Below, piece after piece: positions 1 through 20,660 of a stretch of 64,000 nucleotides of DNA. The stretch lies in contig KB308499.1 in the NCBI GenBank assembly GCA_000328365.1, positions 1 through 64,000 of the forward strand, given 5' to 3'. Under the pieces are notes generated by a model. The model did not search any database, had not been told where the DNA came from, and worked only from the letters and a program-made list of their open reading frames with translations. This DNA comes from Capitella teleta. Taxonomy: Eukaryota > Annelida > Polychaeta > Capitellidae. A program made the position numbers and the translations under genes. Numbering within the stretch: position 1 is the stretch's first letter; every line of letters starts with the position of its first letter.

Positions 1-224
1 TCGTTTGAGAATGTTAGGGAAAGGAGATGCGTGGGCTATCATAAAGAATTATGTCGCCAGTGTCGGCGTCAAAGTGTGAGGATGAAATGAAACTACTTTT
101 CGTTGTGCTTTGACGCCGATACTCAATGCTCGTCATTTCATCCTCACGCGTTGACGCCAACACACAACTCTTTCGGGTAACCCACGCGTATCACACATCT
201 CCTTTCGCTACCCTTCTCAAACGA
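1..224. repeat. Foldback (near-palindromic) element, left edge possibly cut by the window
   Basis: The first ~95 bases reappear inverted in the last ~95. The outer arms read TCGTTTGAGAA...AAAGGAGATG and CATCTCCTTT...TTCTCAAACGA. The inner arms share GTGAGGATGAAATGA and TCATTTCATCCTCAC, plus TTTGACGCCGA-type words. No reading frame is present. This fits a foldback MITE. The element starts at base 1 or earlier, so its target-site duplication cannot be checked. Family unknown. Confidence 0.75.
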
Positions 225-764
225 GAACTCGACCGTTAATCTTACATCAAAATCATGCATCAATGAGAAACTGGTGCATAGGGGAAGCCCACAACACCAC
301 ACCATTCATTCACCATTAACAACACACACTTGCAAGGTATAAGTGATATAACTCATAACTGATAAGTGTTAAACTCAGCAGAAATACAGAACGAGGGACG
401 CCATTTGCAGTACTGACACTCTCGAACGAAAACTATTTATTATATAGACTTCCATGTTGTGTGAACCGTTGTGATTCTGCATTACCATAGAGAACGTTAT
501 GATATCAACAGATTACAACAATAAGTACAACGTAATAATTATAAAGGATTCAATAAGTAGCACTAGTGTCACAATGACGACCCATATATTTTTGTCAAAT
601 CAATACGATTTGTCATCCAGGGTTGTCACAATAGTGCTCATAAGTATCCTTATTTAGTATATAAGATACTAGTACATAGTATACTAGTGCTCATAAGCCA
701 ACAAGTATTTAAAGGTGAAGACATCGATTGAAAGCATCAGTCGTTTGGTCGATTCACTGCGATC
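225..764. other. Upstream region of the esterase gene, nothing specific recognised
   Basis: AT-rich DNA without a coding frame. It must hold the esterase promoter, but no TATA box, CCAAT box or other core element stands out. One copy of the dispersed word CGTTATGAT lies at about 495-503. Confidence 0.5.
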
Positions 765-9559
<8,795 letters not shown>

Positions 9560-11706
9560 TTTGGATAATTCGCGAAATGTTTTGATTGTCAGTTTTGAGT
9601 TTATGACTAATTAAGACCTCATCAATCGGGTTTTTCAGTTTTTGAATATATGTATTCGTCACCGATATTAACGAACAAGCAAATATCGCGATTTATCCAA
9701 TACAGACCATCTTGCACAGTAATTCGACTATTATCCACCACCTTTTGACTATTCGCGCCATATACACAGGTGGATATAATAGTCAATGGTATTTCACATG
9801 ACAAGTTAGCAATGAATAATTATAAAATCGACTGAAATGACTCCGATATGACCCAATAATGTCTGAAAAAAAATCAGGGCAGTAAAGTCATGCCCTTAAA
9901 CACCGAAAACAGAGTACTTTTCAAATATACATGAAACCCTGAACTAGACTATTATGTCACATTTGTATATTTCAAATAAAACCCAAGTTTTTGTATATAT
10001 CAATATCTAACTTTATACCAAATGATTACTAATATGCTGATCTATCATGCTGTGACAGCTTGTTGAATTTGGATAAAGAATAAAAATTATACTTTTTTGC
10101 TGTCCACAAACAGCTTCTTGAACATAACGCACACGTATATAAGTGCGTTATGCGTTCCGAAATGAGTCAGTTTGACCATATCCATTCGCGGCTGCGAGAT
10201 AGGCGGCAAAACCACGAGGAAAGTTTGTTCATGTATCGGTAAGCCGTAAAGCCGACTGTTTTTGTGCACGGGTCAAAATGGCTGGTCCCCCCCCCCCGCC
10301 TCGACTATAATGTCCACAACCATTATGGATCGTTATGATTTTACATGACTTTACGATGAAGTAAAATTCGTGTGTCCTGGTGAATTAAGGGGATTACACG
10401 GAGTCTAGCAGCATGATACAGAAAGTTTTGTTCTTGGCCAGCCAGGTAAGAAACAGTGGAAAATGGTCGGAATATATATATATATACAAGAAAGGTCTAT
10501 TCTAGAAGATTTCAGGGAGTAAGGGGGGGAGCTATAATAATATCATAGCTTTCTAAACAAAATAATATTGTGTAGTGGGTTCTTATATCATAACAATCCA
10601 TGAGTCAACAATATAAATTAGTAAACAAGTCTTCTTCTATTCTATTATATTCTACGTACATTATTTTACTTGTGGTGAATCGTTCTTCATGACACTGGTG
10701 AATGTTTTCCCGATTTAATGACAACAAGAAGAAGTTGACACGAATGCGATATTGCGAAATGTGAGTGCTGTGGGGGCCACAGATGACATGTCGTCCTGTA
10801 TTCGCTGCCCTGAGTGGTGTTTTCCACTCCATGATCGATGGCCGAATGGAATCTGAGTTTCACCGTGTGCCCTCACAGACCGCACGAGACGAACCACAAA
10901 AGTCGGTTTAATTTATTTACGATGCCGGTAATCGTCATGCGTTACAATAATAACTAATTCGTCCACATTGCCGATGCGTCTGTCGAGATAATTATCAATT
11001 AATTGTATCCTTTTGTTCGCTTGGGTTGCGATTTCTGCTGTGTCCACACACGTGACTGGTTTGCCAAACTGAATCGTAACGAACGTAATATGATCAAGCA
11101 AATTGCGTAAGAAATATATGTCCTCAAGTATACTGATATTATTCACAATTCTATATATGAGTTATAAATTATAAATTCGCTGTACTAAGTGCGATTAATC
11201 TTTCATGCGTCATGCCATGCGCGAGGGTTCGGTGAAGGAAACCCCCCAAAATTATCCAAGTTGATTCGTCGAAGCTCATCGGCTTAATCCTCGCCAGGAT
11301 ATACATGACGCATTTATGACGAGGCTTATACATAAACTTTGACGGGGAAGAATTGCATGCATGCATGCATGAAGCAGATGCCATCACCCCACGCTGGAAA
11401 TATTCCATAAATGCACAGCGCATTTAGGGTGGCCCTGCTTCAACCGTTTTCAAGGCAGTCTATGTCGTAAGTAGACAAACCTCACGAGGTTCATCGAGTG
11501 CATTATTTTGGGCGCACTTGATCATCTATTGTGTGCGTGTATGTTTTCCAAAACTAACTGGCACTTAACAGAATTGAGGCGGTATGTTTATATCATTAGT
11601 CAATAGTGAACGGTGGGTTGACAAATGATTGGTATAGGCCAACGTGGATCAGGAAAGGTCCTGAACGCTGCGATCGTTTCACCAAGGTCACCCCTGGAGA
11701 CGATAC
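9560..11706. other. Intergenic region downstream of the esterase gene
   Basis: No gene recognised on either strand. A candidate polyadenylation signal AATAAA lies at 9975-9980, about 415 bases after the esterase stop. A C run lies near 10287-10297, a short TA repeat near 10478, and a CGTTATGAT word near 10334. The rest shows no repeat or protein similarity I can name. Confidence 0.5.
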
Positions 11707-11708
11707 TA

Positions 11709-12667
11709 CAGTCAAATCTCATTTTTGCGAACCTTCCAGATCCATACAAATTAGTTTGTAATATCAGTTCTATATATATGTAGTTGTGTAATGATTCACA
11801 ATCAGCATATTTTCTCTCACGATCGGAAAAAATGTAATGGAACATGATTTATTAATACTATAATTATATATGTTAGCACGGACACTGAATCAGGTTTCAT
11901 TGTTTATTACTTCATGGTGAGATCTCGGCATTGATCAGCTAACTCGAGAGAGGCAACGTGTGACACTCGCGGACTGTCCGGTGTTCGTCCCGTCATCTGC
12001 ATGCTTAATTGTTAGGTAATTGATGCAAAAGAGGTGAATATACTGAACCCTGGAGTAATTGCAAGCTGCTCTACTGCCGACCACTGTTCTTCGCCTTGAT
12101 CTGCTTGTAACATATCTGCCGTCTTGATCCACGATCACGTGAGGGTCGTGAGCATAATGTAGGCTGCATGTAGGCCTGGCCTACTCGAAGCATTTGCTAT
12201 ATCGCCTGCGTTACTGGCCGCGCGTATATCTCTGTGATGTCTGTCTCCTTAGCTTCACCGCAATTGCAATTAGAAATACCAATTTATTTAATGGTTTGTT
12301 TTAAAGGTGAAATCAGCGGCCCGCGATTCGCGGCATTTCTGCTTTGATATCGAATAGGTGTGAAATGAGAGTTAAATGATCAGCGAAGCAAGGTGAGCGA
12401 GGGATCGACTCGCAAACAGTCAACAATTGATTTGATAAGCGGATACTTTAGAACTTTCCTATTGAGAGTTTATAATAGCAGGAGTAATCTCTGCTCAGGG
12501 GGCTGGATATTTGGTTCGTATTATAACCGGAAGTTCGAACAATGCGGAGTTCCTAATATCCGATGAACCTGCAATGTTAAGAAATAGGGATCTGGCGGAC
12601 ATCCCCAAATAGTTCTATATAACCGGAAATTCTATATATCCGAGTTCATAATAGCGAGCTATGACTG
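11709..12667. mobile_element. Pogo/Tc1-like MITE
   Basis: Begins TA|CAGTCAAATCTC and ends ...GAGCTATGACTG|TA, so it has CAGTC/GACTG ends and TA duplications (11707-11708, 12668-12669). The right arm carries ATATAACCGGAAATTC and TATATCCGAGTTC, a terminal-repeat style typical of pogo-like elements. The left arm matches it only loosely, and there is no transposase frame. An old Tc1/mariner-superfamily MITE is the best reading. Confidence 0.5.
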
Positions 12668-13350
12668 TAGTACTATGGGACCGTTATGATTTCATGTCAA
12701 TTGCTTTGGCCGTTGATTTGAGAAAGTCCCGTAATAATCATAACGCTCCGTGAAAACTCGTACAAAATGAACAAGACCTCCTGAACAATTACACCCGGAC
12801 TTGAACAAGAGTAAGATAGAGCGGCACATCTAAATCGAAACAAACGGGTGACCCAGAATCACTTGAAAGTTTCACGCTCATCAAAACAAAAAACAGGAAG
12901 CTGCTCTATATTACCGGCTTGCAATTGTCAACGAAATACATGTACGAGGCCTATATAGTCAGATATGAAATTACAGAAACATAAACATACAGGAAACGGA
13001 ATTAGAGAGAATCCAGGTTTGAAATGATGAAGCAAACGACTGAATTGAACTAGACCAGGATTATGTCAGCCTCAATCGTGCAAATGTCTGTAGGCCTACA
13101 TCTGATATGAATCATTGAGTCAATCTCACGATACTTGATATTGCTAAAAGCAACATCACAGACACATCCGATTATCAGCTATTTCAGTATTTGAGCTGAA
13201 TGCATCATTCTGAATCACCACTGCACGAGAAGAAAGTATTTCGGAGAAATGAATGTCCTCGCATTATTCAATTTCCGTTATTGCGGTCATTCCGGATGTC
13301 ATATTCGTCGGCATCGGTAAATGCTGTCAATGCATGTAAATATAATTATA
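12668..13350. other. Intergenic DNA with a short inverted pair of the word CGTTATGATT
   Basis: No gene seen. Near 12684 CGTTATGATT occurs, and near 12735 its reverse complement AATCATAACG, forming a small imperfect inverted repeat. Otherwise unremarkable AT-rich sequence. Confidence 0.45.
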
Positions 13351-14532
13351 CAGATTGGGCCAAAAGTAGTACATCTACTCCATGTTGAAGATTTCAATGT
13401 TTTCCAATGGTGCGACGCACTTCGGAGAAAATGTTACAAAACAAATCGCAGTGCGAAAATCACACACAGATGAGAGAAATAAATAATATAATAATAATTA
13501 TTATTATTTTCTTATAAAAACGCAAAAGTGCTACGCTTCTATGCGTTGTTCATAAAGATTGCCATGGAAATGTCAAAAAGCGATGTTAAAAAGGTGACTC
13601 TTCAAGTGTCTTTTACAATAATCAGTGTCCTGAGTGCTTCGGAGATGTTCAGGTAAGTTGTTCCACAGTTTAATTTGGTCCGAAAAGACCAAAAGCCCGG
13701 TCTCCAATTTTCTTTTTGGTTCCAGGGACCGGCAAAAGCAATTGATTTGATGACCGAAGCAGTCTAGAGGGGCGATGGCTATTGCAAAGTTCATGAAGAT
13801 AGTGTGGTGATGAATTCTTATGTACAGCTTTATGGACAATGAGCACGGATTTGTAGATGATTCTTTCCCACACAGGAAGCCAATGAAGGTCACGAAGGAC
13901 AGGTGTGATGTGGTTCCTTCGGGGTGTTTCGGTGACGAGGCGCGCAGCATTATTTTGTAGCATCTGAATCCGTTGAACAAGTTTATCAGGAATGTTATTT
14001 AGAAGTGCGTATGGTAAATACTCGATATCGTTAGTCTGACATGTCATGCTGTTATTCCTATCATTTTAATTCCAATTTCCTCAGCATTTATGCCGATTTA
14101 TCTCAATTAATAGAGTGCACTTAGCATTCCGGGAGATTTCGACTTTTGGCGGCAAACAGGGCCCCGGACCGTGGATAAGCTTCATTGAACGCATAAATGA
14201 GGCAACACTCTCGTGCTATTGTTGTTGCAGCAGCACTAATGTTTATCTTCTAAAATCCACCCAAAGAAAAGTAGAGAGTATGTATTGAAGCGCCATGCTC
14301 GTTCAGGGGCTCATCTGATTTAGGTCTCTTCGCGATCACTCAACACTCGCATTTAAATGTTCCTCCCTCATTCAAAATTGACTTTTTACTTCATTTCCTA
14401 AGTTGCATAAATGGGCGCAGAATAACGTAGTCAATTCATACTAGGTAGTAATTTTTTGGAATAATCGATAATTGTTAGCAATTTTTTTTTTTTTTTAACA
14501 TGGAGTAGGTAGACTACTTTTGGTCCACTCTG
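13351..14532. mobile_element. Mariner-like element remnant with ~35-bp terminal inverted repeats
   Basis: The left end CAGATTGGGCCAAAAGTAGT and the right end, inverted, CAGAGTGGACCAAAAGTAGT, continue to a shared CTACTCCATGTT. Both are flanked by TA (13349-13350, 14533-14534). TIR style and target are those of Tc1/mariner. No mariner transposase frame remains. A LINE fragment is nested inside at about 13490-14060. Confidence 0.75.
13490..14060 (-). mobile_element. CR1/L2-like LINE, 3' fragment of reverse-transcriptase ORF
   Basis: The minus strand encodes the typical C-terminal region of CR1/L2-type ORF2: LQNNAARLVTETPRRNHITP, LRDLHWLPVWERI, a YLHEL/RPSRLLRSS segment, then LWNNLPEHLR and KRHLKSHLF. 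A frame change divides the two parts. The 3' end is an ATT-rich microsatellite near 13478-13510, as in L2/CR1 tails. It is 5'-truncated and inactive, and sits inside the mariner-like element. Confidence 0.85.
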
Positions 14533-14534
14533 TA

Positions 14535-15400
14535 TACGCATAATTATACCACATAATATATTAAAGTAATGATTTAATTAAAAACCCCTGATTGTTTATG
14601 CGTTATCAACTTATTGAATCATTATCGCGTAGGCTTACAAGAATATGTTCCCCGAAAAATGGAAATGAGGTGCGCAATTCTGGGAAATAAAAGACCTTTT
14701 TATCTATTTTATATATAGTACATAACTTGCACGAGGAGAGATACGCTGGCGTTTTCTAACACACTCTACCGGTACTTGTATTTAGTGGGCTCGAAGACAT
14801 TGCCCATCATCACGTGGCAAAACGTCATAGGAATATTTTGGAAATGCTCCAGGGATAACAAAAATAAATAAACACCTCAGAGAAAACGTAGTGTGACTTC
14901 AGTACAAAGGTAAACATTAAAAACCGGTATTCCACGAATTGGGTGCCAGAAATGCTATATACACTTGTGCGATGTAGTGCTAGGAACCTATGCACGCACA
15001 ACTGGTTCGCATTGTAATTGCATTGCATAATTAAGCAGTCTCCACACTAAACACCTTTCAATGGATCAGATGGCTGTTTTCACTGGTCCTCGGCGCTATA
15101 TGACCAGGGAACCAGTGAAATCGCAGTTACACTCCTCAGGTCTGGTGGTTTGGTTTGGCTAGTTGCCAAGTCTATCGACAGCTCTTCTATAATTGTAGGC
15201 TTTCTCGCATCGGTTACGGAATAGTGCTCACTCTGTTGAAACATATTGTCATGTGCTGGTTTATCTGCGCATTGTTTTCTTGTTAAAATAATTCATGTAG
15301 TCAGTTTTAGCTATCAGAAAAGAGGAATTTTCAGACACCGCGAATGTCCCAATGGAGATTCCCCCGGATCTCTATTCTTGGCAACAGAGTAATGGAAAAT
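14535..15400. other. Intergenic DNA upstream of the SLC6 gene
   Basis: No gene, repeat or RNA recognised. AT-rich until the more GC-rich promoter zone that begins near 15350. Confidence 0.45.
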
Positions 15401-15439
15401 CCGCGCGATCGATATATCTCGTGTTTACTGTTTATGAAT

Positions 15440-15500
15440 GAAGAATGACGTCAGTCCAATGGACCAATCAGAGCGTGAGAGCCCGGGAGACCCGCCTCCG
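15440..15500 (+). promoter_or_regulatory. Promoter motif cluster: CRE, two CCAAT boxes, GC box
   Basis: A perfect CRE palindrome TGACGTCA lies at 15446-15453, CCAAT boxes at 15456-15460 and 15464-15468 (the second in the NF-Y-like context ACCAATCAGAG), and CCCGCCTCC at 15491-15499. This is about 160-215 bases before the ATG of the SLC6 gene. The transcription start is inferred between 15500 and 15560. Position and motif density support a promoter; factor binding is inference. Confidence 0.6.
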
Positions 15501-15659
15501 CACACAATGCCCGTACAAAAGCAGCGTAGACGCTCCAATATTTACCAATAACGTTGTGAATGGAGGAGTGAATCTCGTGATATTGTGACTGAAACAACAT
15601 TAACAATTTTACAAGGACAACATTGATTTCATTATCATCGGAATTTTATTAATTTCAAA

Positions 15660-18600
15660 ATGACTTCATCTGGCAACGGCGTGGATATTGCAAAAGAAGG
15701 TGTTCAGGAGTCGACAGAACCGCTCATGAATAAAACGAATGATCTGAACGGAATTTCAAGCGAAAAATCACCCGTGGAAAATGAAGAAGATGTGAAACCA
15801 AAGAAGGTCGGTGCCGCGTGTCAGATTATGTACCTGTAGATGCAGGACTCTGAATATTAATAAGCGTATTTGTAAACAAAGTCTAGTACGATCATAATTA
15901 TATTATAGATGCTGCACAATTATTTATATAGATAGATTATATTATAGATACACAAACGACTCATCAATTCACTTATCATTACGTATGTATCCTTGAAAGA
16001 GATACGCACACCATGCCCATGGGTTAGTTCATTCACTGAGATATACACAACCAGACAGGAGCTATTGCGTCTGCAGCCGAGACTCATGAGCATGGAGGTC
16101 GGTGATGCTTCGGCGGTGTGAGAAAATCGATGGCCACCCCGACAAACACGTGGCCACGACGTTGCGATTTGTTTACATCCTTCTCCCGGAAAGAAAAACT
16201 CCGATGTAATTAAACCAAACACTTTTGTTGTCAAGCTAAAAATACGCAGCTGCCAATTATGGGAGGCTGATAAAATGTTATTACTGACAACGCGCCGGCG
16301 GTTGGGTCTGCGTGTTAAACGTCAATAATGCCGGCTGGTCATAAGACGTTCCCCCCCCCCCCCCCCACCCCGCCAGGAGCCGATCGAGGCCGCGCTGGAT
16401 TGTTGGAAGATTGCCAGGAATCGGCACACACGGGAATCGAATTCCGAGAACAAGCCTAAGATTCACGTATTAGGTTACTTGATGGCCTTCAGCATTTCGT
16501 TTAATTATTTATTATCAGATTATCGTAGCGGGTTTTTTTTTTTTTTTTTTTTTTTTTTATTTTTTTTTTTTGGGGGGGGGGCATATTTAATCAATAATCA
16601 TGTATGGATACTTAAATACTTAATAGCGTTATTGAAAGTAACTCGCCCATACCGTACTCAGGTAAAAGCGAGTAAAATTCAACTCACCACCACAAGCACC
16701 TAGTTTGTACAGGTTAAATAACAAAATAATACTCTACTCAGATCTACGGCAGTCGGAGTTTGAAACAAGAAAAGCATCATTATACTAGTTATTGTAATTC
16801 AGCCAATATGTCATGCATCTGCTAAACATGATTCCATCGAGGAGAAAAAAAAAAGATAATAGATCTGGCTATTATAATAAACTAATGATTTTATAGACGT
16901 AATACATGGACAGACTGGAATGGTATATACCGGCTTTCAATTAATGAATTATGTTGAGCATCGGTACATGCTAATTAGTTGAATTAATTGTATGTAGGGT
17001 AATGGTGTATGTTGACTAAATTCTGTCGATACTGATCAATTCAGCGCCAGTGCTTCGACCTTGTAGGCTTTGATATCTGAAGCATTTCAGAGGTAAACAA
17101 TCGATAAACTGCCAACGAATCTCGGCCCATGTTTTATGAATTAGTACCTGCAATGGGTACGTGGAATATTAGTGTTTTCCGTGCACGAAAACATTAATAT
17201 TTCAAATAATATATAGAGGGATAATATATATGGCAAGAATATCATGACAGACCGGCCATTAATTGTACATGGGTGAAAATGCGATACAATATAGTAATAC
17301 AGTGCAATAACAACATATTAACTATAGAACAATTATCACGTATTCAAGTACCAGGTGAATCATAATCATTTAATACTAATACCCCGCGTGTTACATATAG
17401 GCTAATAACAACGGAATATTTCATCATTTCATATTCAGGTTGTAGATCAAGTCACCCAGTGCATCGACCCTCTCTGGCATAGTGCCAATTCAGACAAGCA
17501 CTTCATCCAATTCCCGCTTGCCGCTCCTTGAAATGTTTCCGCTATTTCACTCGTATTAGTCATCAAACTTACAATCATGCTTACTCATGTTTTAAATCAC
17601 AGCATGCCACCAACATATGCCTGTCGACCACTTATAGTCATCAATGCAACAATGTCCCATTTACGCTCATTTACGCTCCTTAAATCCATTTGTTCTTATC
17701 AAAATGTCCAATCCCTTGTGTTTCTGAGAAACCAACCACAAGTACTTGAGTTTCGCGCCTTTTGATTCAAACAAAGGACTGTTGCAGGTGGCGCACGAAT
17801 TAAACTATCGCAATCAAGTGCGTTCTTCCTAGTAGATGGTACGAGGCAGCAGTTACCGGTATTTGCTATTCGGATGTGTGATCCCAGACGTGCTTGCGTC
17901 GTGGACGAACCATTTGAAGCATCTCTGAGCTGCCATAAAACTCTATTCGGGATTTCGGGTGATTTGCACTCGTGCCTCCGCCATGGGGTGGCTCACACTC
18001 ATCACCCTCGCCCTCTCTCGTCGCTCGATGGGCATTTTCTGTGTACAATGTACAAGTATATTATGATATCTAGGTATTCAGACTGAGCATTGAATTCCAA
18101 GAGCAGCTATTTCGTGGTAAGGCACTTTTAGTGGTGCGATTTACCTGTGGTCACGATCACTTCCGCTGTTAAATGCACGCAATTTCCATGGCAACAGTTT
18201 TTTGCCAAAGTATATTGCTGGCGTTCAGCCAAAAAGCCTATTCTTAGAGGCATTGTCAAGAGTCTCAATGCTCCAGACTGAGCTACATGTAAACAGACAA
18301 CACTGTTCATAGAGTGATAGACAGCACGGCATCGACAAAATAATCCCGACGTCAGACATTGACATCGTTCGGCCTCTTTCTTCCCACAACTGTCGTGACG
18401 TCACCAGATGAGTGAGATTGGCACGAAAATTGAGATCTGTGAAATAGCGTGATAATCCGCCCACCGATATACGAGTATATACGTATATATATGCAATTAT
18501 TTTAATCGCCTTAAAATAATAAATATAAATATATAAGAAGCCTAGTTATTAGCACATCGTTCAGTCATAACGTCTGTTTAAAAATTATTGCATGGAACGA

Positions 18601-20580
18601 TGGATGCATGTCGAGTTGATCAAATGAGGCGATTTTTTAATTTATTGCTCGTGCAAAAGCACAAGAAAGGTACATGAGAAGAAAAGCTATTAGACTATCC
18701 ACATTATTGGTAAAGATATTAAATATGCACCTAGTTTCATAAGATGTAAACGAGGATCATCCCGAATCTTGATCGCATACGAGTGGATTTAAAATATTAA
18801 TATACTATTTATGATTTGGCGCTGCGTAATCGTGTGCCTCGGTAGCGCAGTAGGCAGCGCGTCAGTCTCATAAACACACATGATCCGAGAAATCTGAAGG
18901 TCGAGAGTTCGATCCTCTCCTGGGGCATAGTTTTTGTTTTTCAAACGCCTCTTTTTTTTTTTCTTTACTCTTTCATTCTCGTTCTCCTTGCAAAATTTAC
19001 GAGAATTATTTTAATCGCCTTAAAAATATAAATATAAATATATAAGAAGCTATAAATATATAAGAAGATATTAACACATCGTTCAGTCATAACGTCTGTT
19101 TGAAAATTATTCCGGGTTTTTAACTCGACCACAATTGACCCGAAAATTGAAATAAACCGATCCTTTTTCGTGAAATAGGCCTACTTATAACCACAAAGAA
19201 ACGATGACTGCTACTAAAAATGAAGAAATGAGAATAAACAATCGATCGTGCGACTGCCGGGGCTCTATTAATACTATTTAATAGACTAATTTACCCGTAA
19301 GTCTACGTGCTTACTGGTGCGTGTCCAAACTCACCTTCTAGTCTAACATGGGGAAGTATTCGCCCAAATAATTCATATTTAGGTCAGGGTTTGTTAACAG
19401 TTACACACGGATTTGATATATATTACCTGCATACCTGGATTTTTCACCTGTGTCAGTTTATGCGCTGGCTCGCGTGAAATAACGGCCAAGCAGACTGATT
19501 GCATGGCCTCATTTTTTTTTCTTTTTCTGATATAATTTCGCCGAGATTGGGAATACATTAAGCAAATATGGAGAACAGAGCCTACAGTGTTGATGACCCG
19601 GTTCAACCAGAAAAGAAGGTCAGATTATGATGTCACTGTGGTCACTTGTCGCTCCTCCGCATGAAACGCTTGTTTATCTGGAAGGCTATGCAATGCAATG
19701 ATGCTGACATGCCTTGTTTATATATACGTATGCACGTAATTTTATTTGTAATTTAAAAATTTTAAGCCCCCCCCCTCCCCCGGGTATACTTATTAAGTGA
19801 TTAAGTATACACAGAGTGCAGCTCATAATTTTGCAGTACATGCAAAAACCAAAAAGTGAAAAGTGATCATATTCGTTTAAATAATTAATATTTAATTAAA
19901 ATAATTAATATGCACAGTACTTCCAGGCTATATTATAGTTCACTTATGAGATACGCTGTGATATATGAGCAGTATATATGCCTACAACGCTATTCCTAGA
20001 TGCATTCACGACAACAGATTTACACTTAGGCAAGCCTCGTTTATTTTAGTCAGAATAAAATGATAACGTAACATATATTGGATGACATAAGCCAACAGTC
20101 ATCTTCATTGTTGGCCATTAAATGATTAAGGTGGATTGCATAACACATGATGACGATGGTGATTCGGGACCTTTACTTTGACCTCTGTTATGTAACTATT
20201 GTCACCATCCTGAATTCGATTGTTGACGTCATTGGAATTTTATGTATTTTTATTTTAAAGCCAAAACAACAACAATCATAACGATTTTAAAATTATTGCA
20301 ATTATTGTTGTGGTGTTTAGCTTTTCTTTTGTGTCCTGCCCTCTTCTGTTCTTTTCATTTTTATTTTACTTTATGTTATTATTATTACTATTATGTTTTT
20401 GTTTATTTTTCTTATAATTATCATTATCACTGAATCACGAATAAATGTATATATACATAATTTTATAATTATTAAATCCTGGTATTCATAATAAATTATG
20501 TGCTTGTATACTATAATTATTATAATGCAGTTAAGATCAATTACGATCGATGAAACTTAAGGAAACGAGATGTATCATGC

Positions 20581-20660
<80 letters not shown>

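Noticed and set aside
18840-18930. tRNA pseudogene because the cloverleaf fails at full length
   Set aside because: Removing a 19-nt insert at the canonical intron site restores every stem and the normal 73-nt length.
20242-20433. A membrane protein frame rich in Tyr/Phe
   Set aside because: It is low-complexity T-rich intron sequence with no splice or start support.
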